Source of the DNA: Halobacterium zhouii
Lineage (GTDB): Archaea; Halobacteriota; Halobacteria; Halobacteriales; Halobacteriaceae
Reading direction: 5' to 3'
NCBI RefSeq assembly: GCF_021249405.1
Contig: NZ_CP089593.1
Location: 2,232,001-2,296,000, forward strand
DNA: 64,000 bases
Shown: positions 36,090 through 45,187 of the stretch, in pieces
How positions within the stretch are numbered: the stretch's first letter is position 1
Layout of the letters: every line of letters begins with the position of its first letter
Position numbers and translations under genes: made by a program
Notes under the pieces: generated by a model
What the model was told of the DNA's origin: nothing
What the model saw: only the letters and a program-made list of their open reading frames with translations
The model's database searches: none

Positions 36090-36439
36090 TCGTGTCGACC
36101 TCCTCCGTCTGGACCGTCGAGTCGGTCGAATCCCGGGGGCGTGATTTCGACGACGCCGTCGCTGTACACCGCCACCGTGTACGCCTCCAGGGTGAACGAA
36201 ACCGAGACGCCCTCGTCCGGCGTGTCGTCGAAGTGGAGCAGCGAGTCGAGCGCGTCGGGGTCCACAGCCGTGTTGAGCGGTTCGATGTCGATCGGGTCCC
36301 GTTCCGTCACTTCCGACAGGGACGCCACGACGGCCAGACTCGGAGGCGTCCCGCCCTGGTCGAACTTGAACCGGTGCGTCTCCGGCTGCCCGTAGTACTC
36401 CACTGACTCCAACCCGACACCAACCTGTGTAGCAATCAA
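36086..36439 (-). CDS. HalOD1-type output domain protein
   Basis: 117 residues. The segment ERDPIDIEPLNTAVDPDALD and VSVSFTLEAYTVAVYSDGVV matches HalOD1, a haloarchaeal output domain often encoded with signalling genes. No other domain. The start is uncertain: the open frame begins at a TTG (36439) and has no ATG, so a TTG or internal GTG must be used. Its product probably acts with the small protein encoded next to it. Confidence 0.65.
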   Translation of the reverse strand: MIATQVGVGLESVEYYGQPETHRFKFDQGGTPPSLAVVASLSEVTERDPIDIEPLNTAVDPDALDSLLHFDDTPDEGVSVSFTLEAYTVAVYSDGVVEITPPGFDRLDGPDGGGRHE

Positions 36440-36518
36440 AGTAATCTACAGTGTCGTAGCGGCTTGCGCCGGTTCAACGAGGGTACTGATAGTACAGAAG
36501 GTATTAATACGTAACTGG

Positions 36519-37160
36519 CTACGGATCGGCGAGCGTCTCGGCGATGAGGCGTCGATGGCCGCGTCTAAGCCGCGACGAGAGCGACTGCTGGGTGATGCCG
36601 AGTTCCGCGGCGACGTCTTCGAGTGACGCCTCGCGTGGCGAGTCGAAGTAGCCGCGTTCGTAGGCCAACACCAGGGCCTCTCGCTGAGTGTCGGTTAGTT
36701 CGTAGTCGTCACCGTGCACCGCGAGCAACTGGTGAACGCCGGTGATCTCGATGGGGATGCCGTGGGCCTGGCAGTCAGTTCGGAACTCGCTGACGGCAGA
36801 CCGATCCTCTGCCCGGACCTCGAAGTTCCACCCGTCTTTCGTTCCGACGCCCGAGAGAACGGAGATGTTCGACTCGGCGAGAGCGGTCAGGATGCCGTAG
36901 TACTCGCCCTCCCACTCCGCACGCATGAGATACTCGTCGTCGACGCTGTCGATGAGTTCGAGGTTGACTACGCCGGCGTGGGCCTCGAACGCGGCTTCGA
37001 TGTCCTCGGCCTCCGCTCCGCGCACCCAGAAGTACGGAATCACCAGGGTCTCGTGCGGGATGAGTCGCTCGAGTTCCACCGTCACCGACGGCAGGTTCTC
37101 GAACACCGTCCCCAGTGGGAACTCGTCTGCGGGACTGGTGAACTCCATTACAGTGCTCAT
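36519..37160 (-). CDS. HTH_10 (bacterio-opsin activator-like) regulator 1
   Basis: 213 residues: N-terminal bacterioopsin-activator sensor-like domain (about 10-145) and C-terminal HTH_10 (about 158-210, LTDTQREALVLAYERGYFDS, then EDVAAELGITQQSLSSRLRR). The start MSTVMEFTSPADEFPLGTVF at 37160 is preferred over an upstream extension. Divergent from a paralogue at 37346 across 185 bases. Signal and targets unknown. Confidence 0.85.
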   Translation of the reverse strand: MSTVMEFTSPADEFPLGTVFENLPSVTVELERLIPHETLVIPYFWVRGAEAEDIEAAFEAHAGVVNLELIDSVDDEYLMRAEWEGEYYGILTALAESNISVLSGVGTKDGWNFEVRAEDRSAVSEFRTDCQAHGIPIEITGVHQLLAVHGDDYELTDTQREALVLAYERGYFDSPREASLEDVAAELGITQQSLSSRLRRGHRRLIAETLADP

Positions 37161-37345
37161 GTCGCTAGTTTCGCCCCGGAAACCAATAATCGGCGTGGGT
37201 GGTGAACCAGGCTTCGACGAGGTGCTGGTTCTCACCGACCGAGGGGACTACTGGCGGAAATGGGGAAGGCTAGTCCGCTGGGCATGGTGTATCAGGCTCA
37301 CCAGTTTTGTACGGGCATGGCTTACCATGCTCCCCCAACCGAACA

Positions 37346-38002
37346 ATGAGCGTGGTTGTAGAGGTGGAGATATCGGCTGCCGACTTCGAACTCGGACGGA
37401 TTCTCGGCGTCGACGGGATGTCGTCCATCGAACTCGAGAGTCTCGTCCCGATCGGTGGTGCCACCGTTCCGCTGTTCTGGATCCACAACTCGACGCGGGA
37501 CCGGTTCGTCGACTCCGTCCAGCGCCACCCGACCGTCAACAGCGCCTCCGAGGTGGACGTGTTCGAGGACCGGACGCTGTTCACGCTCGACTGGGACGCG
37601 AACCAGGACCACGTCTTCCGCGGAATCAGAGAGCACGAGGGACAACTGTTGAGCGCCATCGGGACGCCCGAACGGTGGGAGTTCGAACTTCGATTCCCGA
37701 GTCACGGCGCGCTCACCGAGTTCAGGACGCACTGTGAGGACGCACAGATCTCACTGGAAGTGCAGCGCGTGTACAACCCGACGGAACCAGACGCCGGACC
37801 CTGGTACGGGCTCACCGAGCGCCAGCGGGAAGCGTTGACCCTCGCCGTGCAGATGGGGTACTACGACATCCCGCGAGGCTGCACCACCGAGGAACTCGCC
37901 GCCGAACTCGGGATCTCAGACCAGGCCGTGACGGAGCGACTCCGCCGCGCCATCGTATCGCTCGCCACCTCGACACTCGATCCGCCCGAGCAGGAGAGAT
38001 AA
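37346..38002 (+). CDS. HTH_10 (bacterio-opsin activator-like) regulator 2
   Basis: 218 residues with the same architecture as its divergent neighbour: sensor-like domain about 1-155 and HTH_10 about 163-212 (LTERQREALTLAVQMGYYDI, then EELAAELGISDQAVTERLRR). The two share the FxLG start and the EFRTxC motif but are well diverged. Start ATG 37346; the upstream residues to 37307 are probably not coding. Cross-regulation through the shared promoter region is plausible. Confidence 0.85.
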   Translation: MSVVVEVEISAADFELGRILGVDGMSSIELESLVPIGGATVPLFWIHNSTRDRFVDSVQRHPTVNSASEVDVFEDRTLFTLDWDANQDHVFRGIREHEGQLLSAIGTPERWEFELRFPSHGALTEFRTHCEDAQISLEVQRVYNPTEPDAGPWYGLTERQREALTLAVQMGYYDIPRGCTTEELAAELGISDQAVTERLRRAIVSLATSTLDPPEQER

Positions 38003-38099
38003 GCATTCTACCCTGGCACACCAGGCCAAACCCCCACAAGAACTGCGCAATTACAGACCAGCGTGAATCGTAAGCCGGACGCAAGACACGGACGGGGAC

Positions 38100-38456
38100 G
38101 TGGATTTGAACGGTAAGTACGAGAACGAGTCGTCGGTGGCTCCCGGCGTGGTTCTCTCGGTCATCGCCAACGAACAGCAGCGGGCGGTCATCAACGCACT
38201 CGACCGTGCCGACGACGACACACTCGAGTTCGACGAACTCACGGAACGAGTCGCCGAACGCGTCCGGGACGGCGAACCAGCAGACGGGAGACACCGGCGA
38301 CGAGTCCGCACCGCACTCCACCACACCCACATCCCGAAACTCGAGTCGTGCGGGATGGTGCGCCGTGACCCCGAAACCGACACAGTTCAGAGTCAGACTG
38401 GCGACCTGAGCCGTGAACTGCTGGCGGTGCTAGCCGCTCACGAAGCGCGCGAGTAG
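38100..38456 (+). CDS. DUF7344-like winged-helix protein
   Basis: 118 residues starting at GTG. A winged-helix domain (about 15-85: VLSVIANEQQRAVINALDRA, then DELTERVAERVRDGE, then VRTALHHTHIPKLESCGMVR) has the pattern of the haloarchaeal DUF7344 family, in which HHTHLPKL is typical. Likely DNA-binding. Third regulator in this small cluster. Confidence 0.75.
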   Translation: MDLNGKYENESSVAPGVVLSVIANEQQRAVINALDRADDDTLEFDELTERVAERVRDGEPADGRHRRRVRTALHHTHIPKLESCGMVRRDPETDTVQSQTGDLSRELLAVLAAHEARE

Positions 38457-38502
38457 ACTGTCGATAGCGGGGCTTTTCTACGAGGAGCGACCAGAGAAGC
38501 GC

Positions 38503-39204
38503 GTGACACGCTCAGCGTCTGTCGTCGTCGCCGCGCACAACGAGGCAGCGATGCTGGAGCGCTGCCTCTCCTCGCTCGCGGGCCAGGACGCCGAACTCGT
38601 CGTCGTCGCGAGCGGCGACGACGGCACCCGAGAACTCGCGGCTGCCCACGACGCCGTCGACGTGCTCGTCCGGGACGAGGAGAACGGCCCGGGCGCGGCG
38701 CGGAACCGCGGCGTCGACGCCGCGAGCGGCGACGTCGTGCTGTTCACCGACGCGGACACCGTCGTTCCGTCGGACTGGATGCGGAATCACCTGCGGCACT
38801 ACGCGGACGGGAACGTCGTCGGCGTCGGCGGGCCGGCGCGGCCAATCGAAGACGACCTGAAGAATCGTGTCCTGTTCAAGGTGCTCTCGGACTGGTGGTA
38901 CCGCGTCTCCTGGCCGCTCGGCCTCGTCCAGCAACCGACGTTCAACTGCAGTTACCGGACGTCGGTGTTCCACGAGCACGACGGCTTCGACGAGACGATT
39001 CCGATGATGGAGGACACCGAACTCTCTATGCGCGTGCGCCACGCCGGCGATGTCGTCTACGACACAGACACGGAAGTCGAGACGTCCGCGCGCCGCGAGG
39101 AAGGTGAGGGGTATCTCTCGCTGTTCGTCACCTACGTCGGTGCGTACGTCTCGTACTATCTCCTCGGCCGCGACCCCGACGAGGACGGCTTCTTCGAGTA
39201 CTGA
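38503..39204 (+). CDS. Glycosyltransferase family 2
   Basis: 233 residues, GT-A fold. N-terminal SVVVAAHNEAAMLERCLSSL, the PGAARNRGVDAASGDVVLFT strand and the metal-binding DADT. No membrane segment at the N-terminus; a short hydrophobic stretch lies near 208-220. Transfers a sugar to a lipid or protein acceptor, unknown. Starts at GTG. Other glycosylation genes are not nearby, so its pathway is open. Confidence 0.87.
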   Translation: MTRSASVVVAAHNEAAMLERCLSSLAGQDAELVVVASGDDGTRELAAAHDAVDVLVRDEENGPGAARNRGVDAASGDVVLFTDADTVVPSDWMRNHLRHYADGNVVGVGGPARPIEDDLKNRVLFKVLSDWWYRVSWPLGLVQQPTFNCSYRTSVFHEHDGFDETIPMMEDTELSMRVRHAGDVVYDTDTEVETSARREEGEGYLSLFVTYVGAYVSYYLLGRDPDEDGFFEY

Positions 39205-39236
39205 GTTCGACTGTTTTGGGTTGTGCTCGTTCTGTC

Positions 39237-39514
39237 GACACCCGGAAAGCCCCGGCTGTCGTAACCTCAGTCGCTTCTGTACCACTCAGAAAGCTCACTC
39301 GCGCTCGCACCGGCTGATAAACCGGTAGCGGGCGCGACTGAAAGGGGCGGGTGGCTGCGCGAACCCCGGCGTTAACGAGACGCCGCCGGCGTCTCGTTCG
39401 CACATCAGAAACGCTTCGCGTTTCTGAGGACGACGCAAGCACCACAGCGACCGGAGGGAGTGAGGAGCGCAGCGAGCCGCGGGAGCGCAGCCACTCGGGG
39501 CTTTCTGGGCGTCC
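39237..39514. repeat. Terminal-inverted-repeat element, copy 2
   Basis: Left end GACACCCGGAAAGCCCC (39237-39253) pairs with the right end GGGGCTTTCTGGGCGTCC (39497-39514) at 15 of 17 positions. Inner hairpin ACCGGCTGATAAACCGGT (39309-39326), then GAAAGGGGCGG, then GGAGTGAGGAGCGCAGC, in the same order as copy 1 at 17270. The hairpin stems differ between copies but still pair. Confidence 0.7.
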
Positions 39515-39541
39515 ACAGGAGTGGTTCAGTCAATGGCCGCG

Positions 39542-39559
39542 AGGGCTTTCTGGGTGTTC
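39542..39559. repeat. Solo end of the inverted-repeat element
   Basis: AGGGCTTTCTGGGTGTTC, nearly the right end of copies 1 and 2, located 27 bases beyond copy 2. It could be a remnant of a second insertion. Confidence 0.6.
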
Positions 39560-39647
39560 TTAGCTACGGGTACCAGAGAACGAGGGCTTAGACACGCTCG
39601 AGCCGAGAGACACGTCGCTTAAGGGAGGGTAGGACGCACACGCGAAC

Positions 39648-40487
39648 ATGATACCGCCCATCGCCAGTCGGTTCGTCGCGGGAGAGACGCCGGCGGAGGC
39701 GATAGCGCACGTCGAGGAGTTGAACGAGCGAGGCGTGAACGCCATCCTGAATCTGCTCGGAGAGCACTACCACGAGCGGCCACCCGCCGACGAGGACGCG
39801 CAGGCGTACCAGACACTGATCGAGGACATCGACCAGAGCGGCGTGGACGCCTGTGTCTCCGTGAAGCCCTCCCAGATCGGACTGGACATCGGCGAGGAGG
39901 TGTTCGCGGAGAACTTCGCGGACGTCGTCGAGACCGGCGACGAGCACGACGTGTTCGTGTGGGTCGACATGGAGGACCACGAGACGACGGACGCGACGCT
40001 CGACGCCTTCGAGCGCCTGACGACCGAGCACGACGGCGGCGTCGGCATCTGCGTGCAGGCGAACCTCAAGCGGACGGGCGAGGACTTAGAGCGCCTGTCT
40101 GACCTGCCGGGGAAGGTCCGACTCGTGAAGGGCGCGTACGACGAACCCGCGGAGTTGGCGTACCAGGAGAAGTCCCGCGTGAACGAAGCGTACCGCGACT
40201 ACCTCGAGTTCATGTTCCGGGAGTTCGAGGACGGCGTCGCAGTGGGGAGCCACGACCCCGAGATGCTCGAGTACGCGCGCGAACTCCACGACGAGTACGG
40301 CACGCCCTACGAGGCCCAGATGCTGATGGGGGTGCGCGACGACGCGCAGTACGATCTCGCGGCCGAGGGCGTCGAGGTCTGGCAGTACGTGCCCTACGGC
40401 GGGAAGTGGCTCTCCTACTTCTACCGGCGCGCGATGGAGCGAAAGGAGAACCTGCTGTTCGCGTTGCGGGCGGTGCTCGGGCGGTAG
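39648..40487 (+). CDS. Proline dehydrogenase
   Basis: 279-residue monofunctional proline dehydrogenase: oxidises proline to pyrroline-5-carboxylate with FAD. The TIM-barrel features are visible: VSVKPSQIGLDIG, FVWVDMEDHETTDATLDAFE, VGICVQANLKRTGEDLERL, RLVKGAYDEPAELAYQEKSR and WQYVPYGGKWLSYFYRRAME. Length matches archaeal and Bacillus-type enzymes rather than PutA. No partner P5C dehydrogenase gene is adjacent. Confidence 0.92.
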   Translation: MIPPIASRFVAGETPAEAIAHVEELNERGVNAILNLLGEHYHERPPADEDAQAYQTLIEDIDQSGVDACVSVKPSQIGLDIGEEVFAENFADVVETGDEHDVFVWVDMEDHETTDATLDAFERLTTEHDGGVGICVQANLKRTGEDLERLSDLPGKVRLVKGAYDEPAELAYQEKSRVNEAYRDYLEFMFREFEDGVAVGSHDPEMLEYARELHDEYGTPYEAQMLMGVRDDAQYDLAAEGVEVWQYVPYGGKWLSYFYRRAMERKENLLFALRAVLGR

Positions 40488-40601
40488 GCGCTCAGTTACT
40501 CTCGGCGACCGGTCATTTCGGTTGTTTCCAGATGACGGCCAGTTTCGCTTGTTCTGCGACGATAGCGAAGGCTCATAATCCCTCGCTCAATGGGTCCTGA
40601 C

Positions 40602-41228
40602 ATGAGCTCGTGGAAGCGGGACTTCGCCAGCGGACTCGTGGTGCTCGTCCCGATTCTGGTGACCCTGTACGTCATCTACTGGCTGTTCGTTCAGATCGCG
40701 GGGTTCGCCCTGATAGCGACCAACATCCAGGACCCGGTGCTCGCAGTGACGCTGACGCTGCTGGTGTTCGTGTTGCTCGTGTTCTCCGTCGGGTACGTGA
40801 TGCGGACGGCGGTCGGGAGTTTCGCGGAGGGGCTCATCGACGGCCTCATCAACCGCCTCCCGGTGCTGCGCATCATCTACAACGCCTCGAAGATGGCCGT
40901 GGAGACGGTGCTCTCCGACGGGACGGGCGAGTTCCAGAAGCCCGTGAAGGTCGAGCCCTGGGAGGGGATGCGGATGACCGCGTTCAAGACCGGGAAGACG
41001 ACCGAGGACGACCGCGAGGTGGTGTTCATGCCGACGTCCCCGAACATCACCACGGGGTTCGTCATGGAAGTCGAGTCCGAGGACCTCATCGACACCGACG
41101 AGAAGGTCGAAGACGCACTGACGCGCGTTCTGAGCGCGGGATTCGGGGAGAACAAGGAGGAAGCGTCGGTCGAGGAGTTCGTCGACGACGAGTCCGAACC
41201 CGACCGCGGGGTTACGGCGGAGGACTGA
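40602..41228 (+). CDS. DUF502 membrane protein
   Basis: 208 residues. Two membrane segments (about 10-32 and 42-62), then a soluble domain with the DUF502 pattern LPVLRIIYNASKMAVETVLS and VVFMPTSPNITTGFVMEVES. Acidic tail. Found widely in bacteria and archaea; function unknown. The ATG at 40602 is about 27 bases after a CATAAT box (40574-40579), so a leaderless start there fits better than the ATG at 40590. Confidence 0.87.
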   Translation: MSSWKRDFASGLVVLVPILVTLYVIYWLFVQIAGFALIATNIQDPVLAVTLTLLVFVLLVFSVGYVMRTAVGSFAEGLIDGLINRLPVLRIIYNASKMAVETVLSDGTGEFQKPVKVEPWEGMRMTAFKTGKTTEDDREVVFMPTSPNITTGFVMEVESEDLIDTDEKVEDALTRVLSAGFGENKEEASVEEFVDDESEPDRGVTAED

Positions 41229-41265
41229 CGGCAGGGTCAGCCCGGAACTGGCGTGGCCGTCGTCC

Positions 41266-41598
41266 TCACTCGGGAACGGCGTCCTCGGCGTCGAACTGCA
41301 CCGCCGCTGGCGCCTCGTCGAGTTCGGCCTGGACGGTCTCGATTCGCCCGTCGGTCAGGTCGGGGAGCGCCGTCGCGAACGCCTCGTACTCGGGGAGCCC
41401 TTCTTTCGCGGCGACGGCCGCTCCGTCCTCGTACTGCTCGAAGAACTGCAGTGTGTAGTCCTCCTCGAGGGACACCGCCGGCCGGTACCTGACGACCCCG
41501 GGGAGGTCGCGGGCGGCGGCCGTGAGGTCGTCGACGAGTTCGAGCGCGTCGTCCCTGTGGTCGGGGTCGAGCGGGACTGTCGTGTGCACGACGAACAT
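41266..41598 (-). CDS. Antibiotic biosynthesis monooxygenase (ABM)-domain protein
   Basis: 110 residues with the dimeric ferredoxin-like ABM fold: FVVHTTVPLDPDHRDDALEL, then GVVRYRPAVSLEEDYTLQFF and EQYEDGAAVAAKEGLPEYEA. Such proteins include quinol monooxygenases and many of unknown role. An in-frame upstream extension is not typical, so the start is 41598. It follows ilvE with a 68-base gap. Confidence 0.82.
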   Translation of the reverse strand: MFVVHTTVPLDPDHRDDALELVDDLTAAARDLPGVVRYRPAVSLEEDYTLQFFEQYEDGAAVAAKEGLPEYEAFATALPDLTDGRIETVQAELDEAPAAVQFDAEDAVPE

Positions 41599-41666
41599 CG
41601 GTCGATGGTTTCGCGGACAGCGAGAAAACAGTTGGGTGGGTGCGTTACTGTTCGGCGGGGGGCGTG

Positions 41667-42599
41667 TTACTGTTCGATGTAGTGGAACCACTCCTCGCGC
41701 TCGCCGGCTTCCACGAGGTCGAAGAACGCGGACTGGAGTTCCTCGGTGACGGGGCCGCGAGTGCCCGAACCGATCTCGACGTTGTCGACCTGGCGGATGG
41801 GCGTGACCTCGGCGGCGCTCCCGGTGAAGAACAGTTCGTCGGCGGTGTGGAGTTCGCCGCGGGAGATGGAGACGTCGTCGTTGACGGTGTAGCCGTGCTC
41901 GCGGGCGAGCGTGATGACGGTGTCGCGGGTGATGCCGCCGAGGATGCTCTCGGAGAGCCCGGGCGTGAATATCTCGCCGTCGCGCACGAGGAAGAGGTTC
42001 TCACCGGGGCCTTCGGCGACGTTGCCCTCCTTGTTGAGGACGATGGCTTCCGTGAAGCCGTTGCGGCGGGCTTCCTCACCGGCGAGCATGCTGTTGACGT
42101 AGAGGCCGGTGGTCTTGGCGTTCGTGGGGACCTGACTGGAGGCGTGCTTGCGCCACGAGGACACCATCACTTCGACGCCGTTCTCGAGAGCCTCCTCGCC
42201 GAGGTACGCGCCCCACGGCCACGCGGCGATGGTGACGTCGGTGGGGGAGTCGCCGGGGGAGACGCCGAGTTCGTGGTAGCCGTAGTACGCGATGGGGCGG
42301 ATGTAACACGACGCGAGGTCCTCGCGACGGAGGAGTTCGGTGGTCGCCTCGGTGAGTTCCGCGGGCGTGTACTCGATGTCCAGGTCGTAGGGTTTGGCGG
42401 ACTCGTAGAGCCGTTCCAGGTGTTCTTCCCAGCGGAAGATGGCGGGGCCGTTGTCGGTGTCGTAGGCGCGCACACCCTCGAAGACGCCGCTACCGTAGTG
42501 GAGCGCGTGCGTCAGCACGTGCACCTGGGCGTTCTCCCAGTCTACGAACTCGCCGTCCATCCAAATGGTGTCCACGTCCATGTCCTCGAAGCCGGGCAT
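41667..42599 (-). CDS. ilvE: Branched-chain amino-acid aminotransferase
   Basis: 310-residue fold type IV PLP enzyme interconverting Leu, Ile and Val with their keto acids. DTIWMDGEFVDWENAQVHVL, LHYGSGVFEGVRAY, the PLP Lys in VPTNAKTTGLYVNSMLAGEE and EAIVLNKEGNVAEGPGENLF are standard. Start at 42599; the frame's upstream part is not family-like. Confidence 0.94.
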   Translation of the reverse strand: MPGFEDMDVDTIWMDGEFVDWENAQVHVLTHALHYGSGVFEGVRAYDTDNGPAIFRWEEHLERLYESAKPYDLDIEYTPAELTEATTELLRREDLASCYIRPIAYYGYHELGVSPGDSPTDVTIAAWPWGAYLGEEALENGVEVMVSSWRKHASSQVPTNAKTTGLYVNSMLAGEEARRNGFTEAIVLNKEGNVAEGPGENLFLVRDGEIFTPGLSESILGGITRDTVITLAREHGYTVNDDVSISRGELHTADELFFTGSAAEVTPIRQVDNVEIGSGTRGPVTEELQSAFFDLVEAGEREEWFHYIEQ

Positions 42600-43048
42600 A
42601 CGTGTGGCAACGGAGGCCCGACTAATCAGTTTTCCCAGTCGGTCCCGAACGAATGTGCAGGTCGTAAGGTGGTGGTCGAAGAGAGACGCGACCACGAATC
42701 GGTTCGCGCCTGGCCAGCCGGCAACGCTCCGCTGACTGACCAACCGCTACCCTGGCGGATTGAAAGAGCCACCGGGAGACCGTCGCTTCGCTTGGTCTCC
42801 CGAGGTGACGAGAGCGCTTCGCGCTCCCGAACCACGAGCGCGGCTCGCGTTTACCTGCTCGCTGCGCGGCAGGGTTCCCGCGAGCGACCAGCGGGAGCGA
42901 GTGGGATGTCGCGCAGCGTGCGCGAGCCGCGCGAGGGCTTTCAGGTGGTTCCGTAACTGACCCGCGTACCAATGCCTGCGGCGGACACCACTCCTAGCCC
43001 GAACGCCGAAATAGTTAGCTGTCGAATAGAACAGTGGTGACACCACCG
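42600..43048. other. Gene-free region with hairpins upstream of osmC
   Basis: No credible gene in 449 bases. 42760-42951 is GC-rich with short hairpins (for example GAGCGCTTCGCGCTC) and ends in CGAGGGCTTTCAGGTGGTTCC, which resembles the ends of the inverted-repeat element (17270, 39237) at GGGCTTTC only. The left end is not recognisable, so it is not called as a third copy. Confidence 0.5.
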
Positions 43049-43474
43049 ATGGCAGAACGCAGCGCTACGGCGACGTGGAATGGCTCGCTCTCCGACGGAG
43101 ACGGCTCGATGGCGTTCGGCAGCGGCGCCTTCGAGGGCGCGTACTCGGCGCAGTCGCGCTTCGAGGAGGGCGAGGGGACGAACCCCGAGGAGCTCATCGG
43201 CGCGGCCCACGCGGGGTGTTTCTCGATGGCGCTCGCGGGAGACCTGGGGCGCGCGGGCTACGACCCCGACTCCGTCGAGACGGCGGCCACGGTCTACCTC
43301 GAGAAGGAGGACGGCGAGTGGACCATCACGCGCAGCCACCTCGACACCACCGTGGAGATCGAGGACGTCGACGACGACGAGTTCCAGGAGATAGCCGAGC
43401 AGGCGAAGGAGACGTGTCCGGTGTCGCGCGCGCTCGGCGGCGTGGAGAAGACCCTCGACGCGGAGTTACGGTAA
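43049..43474 (+). CDS. osmC: OsmC/Ohr-family peroxiredoxin-like protein
   Basis: 141 residues. Thiol peroxidase that reduces organic hydroperoxides. The two redox cysteines are in HAGCFSMALAGDLG and EQAKETCPVSRAL, with NPEELIGAAHAGC the family signature. The ATG at 43049 is preferred to the upstream ATG at 43034. Confidence 0.92.
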   Translation: MAERSATATWNGSLSDGDGSMAFGSGAFEGAYSAQSRFEEGEGTNPEELIGAAHAGCFSMALAGDLGRAGYDPDSVETAATVYLEKEDGEWTITRSHLDTTVEIEDVDDDEFQEIAEQAKETCPVSRALGGVEKTLDAELR

Positions 43475-43721
43475 CTCCACGCCGCAGTTCGCCCTCGAAC
43501 TGTCGGTGGAGTACCGACGAGTTGGTTATCGGCGGCGGAGATTGCCGACGGCGAACAGTTCGGCAGCGGACGTTCTCGACGGCGGGTGTTCTCGAGAGCG
43601 AGCGTTCTCGACCGCGAACCGAGTAGTGGCGAGCGTTGCCGGCAGCCGTGACTCGCGGCAGGAATTTCCTACGATAATTTAATCGTGCCCCTTAATTACT
43701 CGAGGGAATTAGACGGAGGTG

Positions 43722-45176
43722 ATGAGTGAGTTCGCACCGCTCGCGTACGAGGACATCGAGGAGGCGAAGCGACCGAGCCTCCTCGAGGCGCTCGTGCCGG
43801 TGGCCGCCGTCGTCGTCTTCCTCGCCGTCGGCTCGGGCTACCTCGGCCTCGCGCCCCACGCACCGCTGCTCTGGAGCATCGCGTTCGCCGGACTGTTCGC
43901 CAGATACCACCTCGACTACGACTGGCGCGACGTCTACGACGCCGCCGAGAGCGGCCTCCACATGGGCCTGCAGGCGATCCTCATCCTGTTCATCATCTAC
44001 GGACTCATCGCGACGTGGACCAGCGCCGGCACCATCCCCGGCCTGATGTACTACGGCCTCGGCGTGCTCTCGCCCACCGTCTTCCTGCCGGTCACCGCTG
44101 TGCTCGCCGCCATCGTCGCGTTCGCCATCGGCTCCTCGTGGACCACCGTCGGCACGCTCGGCGTCGCGTTCATCGGCATCGGGAACGGCCTCGGCGTCCC
44201 CACCGCGATGACCGCGGGTGCCATCGTCTCCGGGGCGTACGCCGGCGACAAACAGAGTCCGCTCTCGGACACCACGAACCTCGCGGCCGCCGTCACGAAC
44301 ACGGACCTCTACGACCACATCAACGCGATGCGCGTCGGCACCGCCATCGCGTTCGGGCTCTCCGTGCTCGCGTACGCCGCGCTCGGCGTGCTCGCCGTCA
44401 GCGGGTCAGGCGCGAGCACTGCCGCGATCCGAGGGCCGCTCGCCGCGACGTACGCGCTCGGCCCGGTCGTGTTCCTGCCGCTCGTCGTCACGTTCGGCCT
44501 CGCGGTCCGGGGCTACCCGGCGCTTCCGTCGCTCGTCGCGGGCGTGTTCGCCGGCGCGTTCACGGCCATGCTCGCACAGGGCGTCTCGTTCACCGCGACG
44601 TGGAACGCGTTCCTGAACGGTACCAGCCCGCAGACCGGCAACGAACTCGTGAACGGCCTGCTCACGACCGGCGGCGTCTCCGGGTCCGCGTGGACCATCG
44701 CCGTCGTCGTCGCCGCGCTCTCGCTGGGCGGCCTCCTCGAGCGCACCGGCATCCTCCCGACGCTCACCCACCACCTCACGCAGGCCGTCTGGTCGCCCGG
44801 ATCGCTCGTCGCGGGCACCGGCGCCGCCGCGATAGCGACGAACGCGTTCTCCGCCCAGCAGTACATGAGCATCGTCATCCCCGGCGTCAGCCTCCGGAAC
44901 CTCTACGACGAGTACGACCTCGAGAACAGCGACCTCTCGCGCGCGGTGGAGGCCGCGGGCACCCCGACCGGGCCGCTGTTCCCGTGGCACGCCGGCGCGG
45001 TGTACATGACCGGCGTGCTCTACCCGCAGGCAACCGGCGCCATCTCGTGGTGGTGGGCGCCGTTCTACTTCTTCGGATTCCTCTCCCCACTCGTGCTGTT
45101 CGCCATGGCGGCGAGCGGGCACGCCGTCACGCGGCGCAACCCGGCCACGGACGCCGCCGCGCCCGCCGACGACTGA
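43722..45176 (+). CDS. nhaC: NhaC-family Na+/H+ antiporter 1
   Basis: 484 residues with about 11-12 membrane segments. Family features: GLIATWTSAGTIPGLMYYGL, AIGSSWTTVGTLGVAFIGIG, GAYAGDKQSPLSDTTNLAAA (the conserved GDxxSPxSDTT) and FPWHAGAVYMTGVL. Exports Na+ in exchange for protons, or a related organic-ion exchange. The start ATG 43722 sits one base after GGAGGT; a GTG at 43719 is the alternative. Converges with a second, more distant NhaC gene. Confidence 0.9.
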   Translation: MSEFAPLAYEDIEEAKRPSLLEALVPVAAVVVFLAVGSGYLGLAPHAPLLWSIAFAGLFARYHLDYDWRDVYDAAESGLHMGLQAILILFIIYGLIATWTSAGTIPGLMYYGLGVLSPTVFLPVTAVLAAIVAFAIGSSWTTVGTLGVAFIGIGNGLGVPTAMTAGAIVSGAYAGDKQSPLSDTTNLAAAVTNTDLYDHINAMRVGTAIAFGLSVLAYAALGVLAVSGSGASTAAIRGPLAATYALGPVVFLPLVVTFGLAVRGYPALPSLVAGVFAGAFTAMLAQGVSFTATWNAFLNGTSPQTGNELVNGLLTTGGVSGSAWTIAVVVAALSLGGLLERTGILPTLTHHLTQAVWSPGSLVAGTGAAAIATNAFSAQQYMSIVIPGVSLRNLYDEYDLENSDLSRAVEAAGTPTGPLFPWHAGAVYMTGVLYPQATGAISWWWAPFYFFGFLSPLVLFAMAASGHAVTRRNPATDAAAPADD

Positions 45177-45187
45177 CGCGGGGAGGG

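Larger units (their letters stand above)
39205..39647. other. Gene-free region holding an inverted-repeat element
   Basis: No credible gene between the glycosyltransferase and proline dehydrogenase genes. The 278-base element occupies 39237-39514, an extra copy of its end lies at 39542-39559, and perfect hairpins (AGAAACGCTTCGCGTTTCT, ACGAGACGCCGCCGGCGTCT) occur inside it. Confidence 0.6.

Noticed and set aside
38095..38112. GGATTTGAAC, as in a tRNA T loop
   Set aside because: It is the start of the gene at 38100 and no tRNA fold surrounds it.
42760..42951. Possible third terminal-inverted-repeat element
   Set aside because: Only the right-end GGGCTTTC core matches; no partner left end and no shared inner hairpin.
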